A DNA stretch of 63,587 nucleotides from Comamonadaceae bacterium (lineage in GTDB: Bacteria; Pseudomonadota; Gammaproteobacteria; Burkholderiales; Burkholderiaceae_C), in NCBI GenBank assembly GCA_947478725.1, contig CANJWZ010000024.1:1-63587 (forward strand), written 5' to 3'. A program made the translations under genes and the position numbers. Positions 45,213 through 53,113 of this stretch are shown one piece after another (the stretch's first letter is position 1; each line of letters begins with the position of its first letter). The notes under the pieces were generated by a model that was given only the letters and a program-made list of their open reading frames with translations, ran no database searches and was not told the DNA's origin.

Positions 45213-46193
45213 ATGACTTTCAAATTTGCCCTCACAGCCATCGCCTTGGCCGCCAGCGCCTCAACTTTTGCCCAAACCAAATGGGACCTGCCGGCCGCTT
45301 ACCCTGCAAGCAACTTCCACACGGAAAACCTGGTGCAGTTTGCGGCCGATGTTGACAAGGCCACCGCCGGCAAATTGAAGATCACAGTGCACGCCAACGC
45401 ATCGCTTTTTAAAGCCAACGAAATCAAGCGCGCGGTGCAAGGTGGCCAGGCACAGATTGGTGAAGTACTGCTGGTGAACTTTGAAAACGAAAACCCGATT
45501 TACGGTGCAGACGGAATTCCGTTTCTGGCGTCGTCGTATGCTGATTCGAAAAAACTCTACATGGCCCAAAAACCCGCCCTGAACAAGCTGCTCGATGCCC
45601 AGGGCATGAAGCTGATGTACACCGTGGCCTGGCCACCGCAAGGCATTTACAGCAAAAAACCACTCGCCTCGGTGGCTGATTTGCGCGGTATCAAATGGCG
45701 CGCTTACAGCCCCGCGACCGCCAAAATTGCTGAACTGATTGGCGCACAGCCCGTCACCATCCAGGCCGCCGAGTTGAGCCAGGCGCTGGCCACGGGTGTG
45801 GTGGAAAGCTACATGAGCTCAGGCTCCACCGGCTATGACTCCAAAACCTATGAAAGCATCAAATACTGGTACGACACCCAGGCCTGGTTGCCCAAAAACG
45901 CCATCATCGTGAACAAGAAAGCCTTTGACGCGCTGGATGCGCCGACCCAGGCGGCATTGACCAAAGCCGCAGCGGACGCTGAGGTGCGCGGCTGGAAGCT
46001 GAGCGAAGAAAAAAATGATTTTTACAAAAAGGCACTGGCCGAAAAGGGCATGAACATTGTCACGCCGCCAGCCAAGCTGGTCAGCGACATGAAGCAGGTT
46101 GGCACCATCATGCTGGCTGACTGGCAGAAAAAAGCCGGGGCCGAGGGTGAGGCGCTTGTAAGCAGCTTCAAGGCAGCTCAAGCCAAGAAGTGA
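45213..46193 (+). CDS. TRAP transporter periplasmic solute-binding protein (DctP type)
   Basis: 326 residues; CCTGGAGTTTTC before the ATG gives the ribosome-binding site. Signal peptide 1-20 (LTAIALAASASTFAQ). The DctP fold signatures are WDLPAAYPASNFHTENLVQF at the mature start, DLRGIKWRAYSPATAKIAEL with the ligand Arg, and GAQPVTIQAAELSQALATGV. It captures a carboxylate-containing ligand and delivers it to DctQM. It is divergent from dctQM across a region of decayed coding sequence, and convergent with the racemase gene with one base between their ends. Confidence 0.9.
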   Translation: MTFKFALTAIALAASASTFAQTKWDLPAAYPASNFHTENLVQFAADVDKATAGKLKITVHANASLFKANEIKRAVQGGQAQIGEVLLVNFENENPIYGADGIPFLASSYADSKKLYMAQKPALNKLLDAQGMKLMYTVAWPPQGIYSKKPLASVADLRGIKWRAYSPATAKIAELIGAQPVTIQAAELSQALATGVVESYMSSGSTGYDSKTYESIKYWYDTQAWLPKNAIIVNKKAFDALDAPTQAALTKAAADAEVRGWKLSEEKNDFYKKALAEKGMNIVTPPAKLVSDMKQVGTIMLADWQKKAGAEGEALVSSFKAAQAKK

Positions 46194-46194
46194 T

Positions 46195-46950
46195 CTAACG
46201 GCGCGTCGGGCTGACGTGTCCGGCGCGCCAGGGTTTGAACAGCCGCTCATCATCGACCAGCGCCCAGGTTTTCATGCCTGTGGCGGCCTCGATGGACGCA
46301 CGGTAGGGCGGCATGTTGGTGCATTCAAGAACAACGCCGGCGAGCAGCGGCTCACGGTGTCGGAGCGCCAAGGCGGCTGCCAGCACATCGGCACCTGCTT
46401 TTTCAATATCCATCTCGGGCCTGTTGCCCAAAATGGCGGTGGCAAACTCACTGTTCGCGTCGACACCCTGCACCAGCACATCTTTCATGCGCTCCTTGGG
46501 CACACCGGCCGCGCGCAAATGCTCAACACCCAGCTTGCTGGAGCTGATGGTCAACACCCCCACCTTCTGGTGCAGGCCCAAGAGGCCGGGCAATTGCAAC
46601 AGGCTTGACGTCACCACCGGAATTTGGACTTGCGCCTGCAGCTCCTGTTGCAACAGCACCAGAAAGCCGCAACTGGTGGTGAGGGCTCTGGCACCCTCAT
46701 GTTCTAGCCTGCGCGCAAGTTGCAGTATCGGCGCAACAACGCGCCCCTTTCTCAGGCCAGCGCCTGACTGCACAATTTTGTCAGGCCAGGCGCCAGTGAT
46801 CACGCAGCGCCGTGTGGGCACCGCAAAGGCAGACGGATGACCAATGTCGCCCTCGGGCCGGGGAAAGCACGTGTCCAGCATCAGCACACCCAAAAAGCCG
46901 TTAGGGAAAATGGTGGCGATCGGCTCCGTCGCGTCTGCGGGTAAAGTCAT
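46195..46950 (-). CDS. Aspartate/glutamate racemase-superfamily protein (hydantoin-racemase-like)
   Basis: 251 residues. Two catalytic-type cysteines lie at equivalent places of the two half-domains: C94 in [12 protein letters not shown] and C210 in [12 protein letters not shown]. This two-base cysteine mechanism is typical of Asp/Glu/hydantoin racemases and maleate isomerases. Its position beside the 5-oxoprolinase/hydantoinase and the TRAP genes suggests it adjusts the stereochemistry of the same compound. The precise substrate is inferred only. It is divergent from crcB. Confidence 0.8.
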   Translation of the reverse strand: MTLPADATEPIATIFPNGFLGVLMLDTCFPRPEGDIGHPSAFAVPTRRCVITGAWPDKIVQSGAGLRKGRVVAPILQLARRLEHEGARALTTSCGFLVLLQQELQAQVQIPVVTSSLLQLPGLLGLHQKVGVLTISSSKLGVEHLRAAGVPKERMKDVLVQGVDANSEFATAILGNRPEMDIEKAGADVLAAALALRHREPLLAGVVLECTNMPPYRASIEAATGMKTWALVDDERLFKPWRAGHVSPTRR

Positions 46951-46975
46951 GGTTCGATTGTCTGATTTTTACACC

Positions 46976-47374
46976 ATGCCCACTGCCCTTCCTGTTCTGG
47001 CCATTTGTATTGGCGCATCCACTGGTGCGCTGGCCCGCTGGGGCCTGGGTTTGTGGCTCAGCCCGGGCGGTGTGATTCCCTGGGGCACGCTGGCCGCTAA
47101 CCTGATTGGCGGCTACCTGATTGGCGTGTGCATTGCCGTTTTTCAGGCACTGCCGCAACTGGACCCCCTGTGGCGACTGCTGTTGATCACCGGTTTTTTG
47201 GGCGGCTTGACCACCTTCTCTTCTTTTTCGGCCGAGGTCGTGAGTTTGTTGATGGCCGAACGCTACGCGCTAGCGCTGGGCACTGCCACAGCGCATGTGG
47301 CAGGCTCACTCGTTATGACTGTGATCGGCATCAAAACAGCTACATTTTTTATAGCTGATCGCGTACAAATTTAA
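46976..47374 (+). CDS. crcB: Fluoride ion channel CrcB/Fluc
   Basis: 132 residues from the ATG at 46976; the open frame upstream is antisense to the racemase gene. Four membrane helices and the family signature [10 protein letters not shown] at 76-85 (the fluoride-lining Phe and Ser/Thr box) with N42 in ANLIGG. Fluc channels export toxic fluoride as antiparallel dimers. The last residues ([13 protein letters not shown]) are read from a short repeat-B-like ATAGCT element. No fluoride riboswitch is visible in the short 5' region. Confidence 0.93.
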   Translation: MPTALPVLAICIGASTGALARWGLGLWLSPGGVIPWGTLAANLIGGYLIGVCIAVFQALPQLDPLWRLLLITGFLGGLTTFSSFSAEVVSLLMAERYALALGTATAHVAGSLVMTVIGIKTATFFIADRVQI

Positions 47375-47401
47375 ACGGCCAGAGGCAGTTTTTACCTAAA
47401 A

Positions 47402-48277
47402 ATGAGTCAAAAAGCCCAGTTTGACCCGGCTACCCCGCCTGACGTGCAGACTTGGCTGGTCTCACAAACGGCTGCCGGTTGCAGCCGCCAGGCCCTGTTT
47501 GGTGCGCTTTGTGAAGCAGGCTGGACGCCCGCGCAGGCGTGCCTGATGATGCGGCTGAGCAGCCATGAGAAACGGACGTTCGGTGTAGCCGATGTCATGC
47601 CCCGATCATCCATCAAGCAGTCGCCGGTACCGCAGCCTCAGCTCATCCTGGAGAACGTTCGGGTCGACGGGGGCGACCGGCAGGTGCGGGTCTTGCAAAT
47701 GCGAACCGCACCCGACTTGATGGCGTTCGAAGGGCTTTTGAGTGATGCAGAATGCGAGGCCCTGATAAAGGCTGCACAGCCCCGGCTCTCGCGCTCATTG
47801 ACGGTGGATGTGCAAACCGGAGGACATGAGATTCACCCTGACCGCAGCAGCCAGGGCATGTTTTTTGAGCGCGCTGAAACCCCCCTGATCGCGGCGATCG
47901 AAACGCGAATTGCAAAGCTGCTGCAATGGCCTGCAGCGCATGGCGAAAATCTGCAAATCTTGCGTTATCCGCCAGGCGCGCAGTACCTGCCGCACTACGA
48001 TTATTTTGACCCCGACCAGCCCGGCACGGCCGAGCTGCTCAAGCGCGGTGGCCAACGGGTGGCCACGCTCATCATTTACCTGCGTGAGCCTGAAGGTGGC
48101 GGCGCCACCGTCTTTCCTGATGTTGACCTGTCGATTGCGCCCAAGCGCGGCAACGCAGTGTTTTTCAGCTACGCCGCGCCAGATGCGTCCAGCTTGACGC
48201 TGCATGGCGGCGCGCCGGTGACCGCTGGAGAAAAGTGGATTGCCACCAAATGGTTGCGGCAGTCGGTGTTTGACTAG
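47402..48277 (+). CDS. 2OG-Fe(II) oxygenase, prolyl 4-hydroxylase family
   Basis: 291 residues. The C-terminal catalytic domain (about 105-290) holds the iron site H198-x-D200 (YLPHYDYFDP) and H268 (LTLHGGAPV), plus K278 (GEKWIATKW) for 2-oxoglutarate. The N-terminal about 60 residues (PPDVQTWLVSQTAAGCSRQA, WTPAQACLMM) form a small helical domain. It hydroxylates proline residues in some target protein; bacterial targets include EF-Tu in other species. It follows crcB after 27 bases, probably only by proximity. It is convergent with xdhC. Confidence 0.88.
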   Translation: MSQKAQFDPATPPDVQTWLVSQTAAGCSRQALFGALCEAGWTPAQACLMMRLSSHEKRTFGVADVMPRSSIKQSPVPQPQLILENVRVDGGDRQVRVLQMRTAPDLMAFEGLLSDAECEALIKAAQPRLSRSLTVDVQTGGHEIHPDRSSQGMFFERAETPLIAAIETRIAKLLQWPAAHGENLQILRYPPGAQYLPHYDYFDPDQPGTAELLKRGGQRVATLIIYLREPEGGGATVFPDVDLSIAPKRGNAVFFSYAAPDASSLTLHGGAPVTAGEKWIATKWLRQSVFD

Positions 48278-48316
48278 GCGCACCGCGCGCTGACACTTAC
48301 GCCTTGTGCCTTGCGC

Positions 48317-49378
48317 CTAGCGCCTCACGCCGCACACCAAGTCGCCGACATCATTTTCTGGCACGGCACGCTCATTTTTTGCCTGAGCCACTTCCATGTC
48401 GCGGGGCAGCACCACGCCGTTTTTAACCGCCAGCACTTCAGCCATCACACTGACGGCAATTTCAGGCGGGGTTTTGCTGCCGATGTAGATACCTATCGGG
48501 CCGCGCAGCTTGGCCAAAGCTTGCTGGCTCACGCTGAAGTGCTCTGCCATGCGTTGGTGACGCGCTTCGTTGTTGCGGCGTGAGCCGATGGCACCGACGT
48601 AAAAGGCATCGGTGTCCAAGGCCTCCAGCAAAGCCAGATCGTCCAGCTTGGGGTCGTGTGTGAGTGCAATCACGCAACTGCGCCTGTCAGGCCTGAAGGC
48701 AATCACCACGTCATCAGGCATGTCGCCTGACACGGTCACGCCAGCGACTGACCAGGCGCTGCGGTACTCCTCACGCGGGTCGCACACAGTGACGGCAAAG
48801 CCACTGAACTGGGCCATGGTGGCCAGATACTCGGTCAGTTGGCCCGCGCCAATCAAAAGCATGCGGTACTCGGGGCCAAAGGTGTTGATGAGTTCTGTTT
48901 TACTCAAGCTGAGTTCGGCAGGTGCAGCGCTCGTGCTCAAGGTAACGGCGCCGTCTTTTAGATTCACGCAGCGCTGCATGAGCTGGCCTGCTTCCAAGGC
49001 GGCGACAAGCTCACCCAAAGCAGTGGCATCGGGGTCGTACTCCAGCAGCAGTTCCAGCGTGCCGCCGCAGGGCAAGCCGAAGCGGTGAGCCTCATCCGCC
49101 GTGATCCCGTATTTGACAAACGTCGGCGGGCCGGACGGGATGGCTTTTTGACTGTCAGCACCTGAATACGCTTGCGTAAATTGGTAAATCAAATCGTCTT
49201 CAATACAGCCACCCGACACCGAACCCACCACGGCGCCGCTGTCACACAGCGCCATGATGGAGCCGACCGGCCGCGGCGAGGAGCCCCAAGTGCGCACCAC
49301 CGTCGCCAGCAAAGCGCGCTTGCCACTGGCACGCCAACCGGCAAGGGTGCGCAGCACCATGACATCCAAATTTTCCAT
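48317..49378 (-). CDS. XdhC/CoxI-family molybdenum-enzyme maturation protein
   Basis: 353 residues. The N-terminal XdhC domain has RTWGSSPRPVGS and the conserved VSGGCIEDDLIY; the C-terminal Rossmann part has MLLIGAGQLTEYLATMA and AIGSRRNNEARHQRMAEH. XdhC-type proteins bind the sulfurated molybdenum cofactor and insert it into xanthine-dehydrogenase-family enzymes. It is the last gene of the cox operon, so its client is presumably the CoxSLM complex. Complete. Confidence 0.92.
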   Translation of the reverse strand: MENLDVMVLRTLAGWRASGKRALLATVVRTWGSSPRPVGSIMALCDSGAVVGSVSGGCIEDDLIYQFTQAYSGADSQKAIPSGPPTFVKYGITADEAHRFGLPCGGTLELLLEYDPDATALGELVAALEAGQLMQRCVNLKDGAVTLSTSAAPAELSLSKTELINTFGPEYRMLLIGAGQLTEYLATMAQFSGFAVTVCDPREEYRSAWSVAGVTVSGDMPDDVVIAFRPDRRSCVIALTHDPKLDDLALLEALDTDAFYVGAIGSRRNNEARHQRMAEHFSVSQQALAKLRGPIGIYIGSKTPPEIAVSVMAEVLAVKNGVVLPRDMEVAQAKNERAVPENDVGDLVCGVRR

Positions 49379-49405
49379 ACGGTTTACTTCAGGGTTACTT
49401 AGTGG

Positions 49406-50002
49406 TTACTTCAGGTACAGCCAAAGCGCAAAAGCCAAGCCAAAGGCAAGCGCTGCGCCTATCACCCATTTTCCGGCTGAGGCGTCTGCCGGCACGCCCA
49501 CTGCGCCGGGCTGGGTCGTGCCCTCTTGCGTCACGATTTGGGCGGCATACGCGTCTGGGTGCTGGCGCTGCATTTCATTGTCAAAGCGTTTGAAAAAATC
49601 TTCCGCCATCGCCTTGGCTGCGCCATCAATCAGTCGCTGACCCAGTTGGGCGATTTTGCCGCCGACTGATGCATGAACGGTGTAGGCCAGCTCACAGCCA
49701 GCGTCATTTGGCGTGAGGGTCACTGCCGAATCGCCTTTGCCGAAACCGGCCGGGCCACCCTGCCCCTCAAAGCTGATTTTGTAGCTGTTGGGTGGATGGA
49801 TGTCGCTCAGCGTGATCTTGCCTGTGAACTTTGCCGATACCGGACCAATTTTCAAGCTCATGCCAATGCTGTATTGGTTATCCCCCGAAGGCTCAACCTT
49901 GTCGCAGCCTGGTATGCACGCTTTCAGCACCACCGGGTCATTGAGTGCGTCCCAGGCTTGCAGCTGGGTGATGGCAAGTTGTCTTGCACCTTGCATGTCC
50001 AT
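49406..50002 (-). CDS. coxG: CO-dehydrogenase subunit G (CoxG), SRPBCC family
   Basis: 198 residues. Residues 1-150 form the SRPBCC fold with the CoxG signature PVVLKACIPGCDKVEPSGDN, and a C-terminal membrane helix (KWVIGAALAFGLAFALWLYL) anchors it. CoxG anchors CO dehydrogenase to the membrane in carboxydotrophs and may carry quinones. It lies between coxE and xdhC. The spacer before it (50017-50045) holds a short tandem TTCTTCAACTA repeat. Confidence 0.92.
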   Translation of the reverse strand: MDMQGARQLAITQLQAWDALNDPVVLKACIPGCDKVEPSGDNQYSIGMSLKIGPVSAKFTGKITLSDIHPPNSYKISFEGQGGPAGFGKGDSAVTLTPNDAGCELAYTVHASVGGKIAQLGQRLIDGAAKAMAEDFFKRFDNEMQRQHPDAYAAQIVTQEGTTQPGAVGVPADASAGKWVIGAALAFGLAFALWLYLK

Positions 50003-50037
50003 GTCAGTTTCCTTTATTTCTTCAACTAGTTCTTCAA

Positions 50038-51222
50038 CTATTTCTTCATCAGGGCGGCCAGACTGCTGGCCAGCTCTTCAAGTTTGCTCACGTTATGAAC
50101 AGCCAGCATACCGTGTGCATGCTGGTGCAGCACCTTTGCGCCTTGGGCCAGCGGCGCATAGCCGTCAAACCGCAGCAAGGGGTTGAGCCATAGTATGCGG
50201 CGGCTGCGGCGACGCAGCCAGCCCAGTTCTTGCGCCAACTCAGCAGGCTCGCCGGTATCCAGCCCGTCCGTGATCACCAGCACAATGGTACGCCGGCCCA
50301 CCAATCGGCGAGCGTGCTCCATGCGCAACGCGGTCAGCGACGCACCCAACTGGGTGCCGCCGGCAAAATCTTCAATCACCAAGCTGGCATGGGCCAGCAT
50401 GTCGTCCGTATCAGCGTGCTTAAAAGCCTGGGTCAAATCTGTCAGGCCCATGCCAAACGCAAACACATCGCGCTGCGGGTGACGGCGCGTGGCCGCGTGC
50501 AAAAACGCCAACAACAATCTGGCGTAGCGCTCCATCGAGCCCGACACATCGACCAGCACCAGTACCGGCAAGCTTTTTTGCTGACGTTGCAGCCTGGGCA
50601 GGTGCAACAACTCGCCGCCGGTGCGCGCGGCTTGAGCCATCACACCCGGCCAGTGCATGCGTGCGCCGGTTGCGCTGGGCCGGTTGCGGCGCGATGCAAA
50701 CTGCGGCAGCGGCAGCTTGATGTCGCGCGCCAGGCGCTCCACCAAGCGGTATTCAGTGGCCGACAGGGCATTGAAGTCGGCATGCTGCAGGCGCTCGATG
50801 TCACTGGCCGTCATGGCCGCGTCAAAGTCGACTTTCTGGTCTTCTTGGGTTGGCTTGGCCTGCTGGCCAAATTTCTTTTGTGGGGCCAACGCCTCACGCA
50901 CACGCGGGCGACGTTTACTCGGCTCTGCCTTGCCTTCAGCACTGGGCAGCAATTGCGCGAGCAGCTTGTTGGCAACTTTCGGATCCTGAAAATACACGTC
51001 AAACAGCTCGCGAAACACCATCCGGTCTTGCTCGCGGCTGATCATGACGGCTTCAAAGGCGGCGCTTAAATCTTCTTTTTCAGCGATGCCGACGTGGCTT
51101 GCTGCGGTCTGGGCCAGCGCGATGCGGTTGCTGTCAATTTTGACGCCTGCCCGACGAAGCGCCCTGCCAAAGCCGGTGATGTTGTCGGCCAGCTTGCCAA
51201 CGCGTGCATCACCGAGCAGCAT
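50038..51222 (-). CDS. coxE: CoxE, VWA-domain maturation protein
   Basis: 394 residues. The MIDAS motif DVSGSM is at 225-230 within LVLVDVSGSMERYARLLLAF, and VITDGLDTGEPAEL follows. The N-terminal two thirds are charged and helical. CoxE works with the MoxR-type ATPase CoxD to mature the active site of CO dehydrogenase-like enzymes. It starts at the stop of moxR (1-base overlap at 51222), so the two are coupled. Confidence 0.92.
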   Translation of the reverse strand: MLLGDARVGKLADNITGFGRALRRAGVKIDSNRIALAQTAASHVGIAEKEDLSAAFEAVMISREQDRMVFRELFDVYFQDPKVANKLLAQLLPSAEGKAEPSKRRPRVREALAPQKKFGQQAKPTQEDQKVDFDAAMTASDIERLQHADFNALSATEYRLVERLARDIKLPLPQFASRRNRPSATGARMHWPGVMAQAARTGGELLHLPRLQRQQKSLPVLVLVDVSGSMERYARLLLAFLHAATRRHPQRDVFAFGMGLTDLTQAFKHADTDDMLAHASLVIEDFAGGTQLGASLTALRMEHARRLVGRRTIVLVITDGLDTGEPAELAQELGWLRRRSRRILWLNPLLRFDGYAPLAQGAKVLHQHAHGMLAVHNVSKLEELASSLAALMKK

Positions 51223-52208
51223 CAGCTTTGCACGGCATCAGGCTCTAGCAACAAAGCCGCCATGTCCTGCGTCAGCGCCGTCACATCTTCACGCTGCTTG
51301 AACAAAATGCCTGCGGTGTCCATCACGACTTCAGGGTCTATCGTCAAGGTATCGAGCGCCACCAGCGCCTTGGCCCATTCCACGCTTTCAGCGATGCCGG
51401 GGGCGCGTTGAAAAGCATTGCCAAACGGAGAGCGGCGCAGCTTGTCAACAAACGCAGCCACCTGGGCTGACAGCGCATCGCTGGCCTGCGGCACCTGGGC
51501 CCGCACGATCGACAACTCGCGTTCGCGCTCCGGGTAGTCAAGCCAGTGGTACAGGCATCTTCGTTTGACAGCATCGTTGAGTTCGCGGGTGCGGTTGCTG
51601 GTCAAAATCGTCACGGGTGGAATCATGGCCTTGATGGTGCCAATTTCAGGAATACTGACTTGGTACTCGCCCAAATATTCGAGCAAAAACGCCTCGAACG
51701 GTTCGTCAGCCCGGTCGACCTCGTCAATCAGCAGCACCGCACCGGGCGCGGGCGCTTGCAGGGCTTGCAGCAAGGGACGGCGAATCAGGTAGCGGTCTTG
51801 GTAGACCTCGCGTTCTACGTCAGATGGTGAGCCTTGCCCGCCGCCGCCGGGCCGCCCCAAGGCGGCGGACGCCCCCTCGGGGGGCAGCGAGGACACGCCA
51901 GTGCCGAGCGTGGGGGCTCTTAATTCAGAAGCACGCATATGCAGCAGCTGGGCAGCGTAGTTCCATTCATACAGCGCTTCGCGTTGCTCCAGGCCGTCAT
52001 AGCATTGCAGGCGAATAAGCTGGCGCTGCAATGCGATGCCAAGCGCCTTGGCCAGCTCGGTTTTACCAACGCCGGGTTCGCCCTCCAGCAACAACGGGCG
52101 CTGCAGCTTGAGGGCTAAAAAGACGGCGGTCGCCAGGCGGCGGTCTGCAAAATACCCTGCCTCATGCAGGGCGACCGTGAGAGAGTCAATCGTGGAGAAA
52201 ACGGTCAT
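51222..52208 (-). CDS. coxD: MoxR-type AAA+ ATPase (CoxD) with a repeat-encoded insertion
   Basis: 328 residues. Walker A GEPGVGKT at 43-50, Walker B VLLIDEVDRADEPFEAFLLE, and the ILTSNRTRELNDAVKRRCLY sensor region. It assists folding or cofactor sulfuration of the molybdo-hydroxylase with CoxE. Residues about 97-125 (APTLGTGVSSLPPEGASAAL and GRPGGGGQGS) are encoded by GC-rich repeat C at 51835-51919 and split the usual RASE...VEREVYQDRYL region. The reading frame is not broken. Whether the insert is tolerated at a surface loop is unknown. Confidence 0.9.
   Translation of the reverse strand: MTVFSTIDSLTVALHEAGYFADRRLATAVFLALKLQRPLLLEGEPGVGKTELAKALGIALQRQLIRLQCYDGLEQREALYEWNYAAQLLHMRASELRAPTLGTGVSSLPPEGASAALGRPGGGGQGSPSDVEREVYQDRYLIRRPLLQALQAPAPGAVLLIDEVDRADEPFEAFLLEYLGEYQVSIPEIGTIKAMIPPVTILTSNRTRELNDAVKRRCLYHWLDYPERERELSIVRAQVPQASDALSAQVAAFVDKLRRSPFGNAFQRAPGIAESVEWAKALVALDTLTIDPEVVMDTAGILFKQREDVTALTQDMAALLLEPDAVQS
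51835..51919. repeat. GC-rich palindromic repeat C inside moxR/coxD
   Basis: CGCCGGGCCGCCCCAAGGCG, then CCCCCTCGGGGGGCAGCGAG and GCCGAGCGTGGGGGCTCT. It is the reverse complement of the copy in the 5-oxoprolinase gene, with a few substitutions. Confidence 0.88.
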
Positions 52209-52209
52209 T

Positions 52210-52262
52210 TGCTATAAATTCGGGAGCTGATCGGGCATATTTTTATTGGCCTGGAGCTCTAA
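52210..52262 (+). repeat. Dispersed repeat B (coxM-coxD spacer)
   Basis: GCTATAAATTCGGGAGCTGA, TCGGGCATATTTTTATTGGC and CTGGAGCTC. It fills most of the 92-base gap between coxM and moxR. Confidence 0.8.
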
Positions 52263-52300
52263 AACAGACCTGAAAGGGACCGAAAACAGCCCCCTTCAGT

Positions 52301-53098
52301 TTATCCGGCCAGGGCCATCGCCACGCCGCGCTGGGTTTGCACGCTGATGATGTTGGCACGGTAGGCGGCTGTGGCATGAATGTCGTGGTTCAGCTCTGAG
52401 GCATCAATTTTGACAGCGGCCGCTGCCTCGGGCGTGAAGCTTTTGTTCAAAGCTGCTTCGAGCCCGCCATGGCGAAACACACCACCGCTTGATGCGCCAG
52501 TCACGGCAACCCGAACATCACCGTCAAACTGAGCGATGAACACACCCACCATCGCAAAGCGCGAGGCCTGTTGTTTGAACTTCATGTACGCAGCCCGCTT
52601 GGGGATGGGAAAGCTGATCGCGGTGATCAGCTCGCCATCGTTCAAAGCAGTGGCAAACATGCCTTTGAAATAGTCCTTGGCTTCAATCTTGCGCGCCGTG
52701 GTGTGAATGGTTGCACCGAGCGCCAGCACCGCGCTGGGGTAGCAGGCAGAAGGGTCGTTGTTGGCAACCGAGCCGCCCATCGTGCCCATGGCGCGCACCA
52801 TGCGGTCACCGATGTTGCCGGCCAAATGCGCGAGCGCCGGAATTGCCGCCATCACATCAGCATTGGCAGCCACATCGGCATGGCGCGCCATCGCGCCAAT
52901 CACGATGCTGTTGCCGTCACGCTTGATGCTCGCCATGTCTTTGATGCCGCTCAAATCCGCCAGTTTGTCGGGGTTTGACAAGCGCAGCTTCATCGACGCC
53001 AGCAGGGTTTGCCCGCCCGCCAAGGGCTTGGAACCACCGGCTGCCAGCTTGGCAGCGTCTTGCAAAGTTGCTGGGCGCTCTAAAGTAAATGCGTACAT
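52301..53098 (-). CDS. coxM: CO-dehydrogenase-type FAD-binding subunit (CoxM)
   Basis: 265 residues. The FAD-binding motifs KPLAGGQTLLASMKLRL (near 24-40) and ATGTMGGSVANNDP-like AMGTMGGSVANNDPSACYP (near 108) are present. The subunit passes electrons from the molybdenum and iron-sulfur subunits to quinones. It is third in the order S-L-M, which is the order of form II operons. Complete. Confidence 0.94.
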   Translation of the reverse strand: MYAFTLERPATLQDAAKLAAGGSKPLAGGQTLLASMKLRLSNPDKLADLSGIKDMASIKRDGNSIVIGAMARHADVAANADVMAAIPALAHLAGNIGDRMVRAMGTMGGSVANNDPSACYPSAVLALGATIHTTARKIEAKDYFKGMFATALNDGELITAISFPIPKRAAYMKFKQQASRFAMVGVFIAQFDGDVRVAVTGASSGGVFRHGGLEAALNKSFTPEAAAAVKIDASELNHDIHATAAYRANIISVQTQRGVAMALAG

Positions 53099-53113
53099 GC
53101 TGTTTGTCCTTTT

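Noticed and set aside
46844..46975. Longer CrcB with a 44-residue leader and a fluoride riboswitch
   Set aside because: The leader is antisense to the racemase N-terminus and the remaining 5' region is too short for the riboswitch fold.
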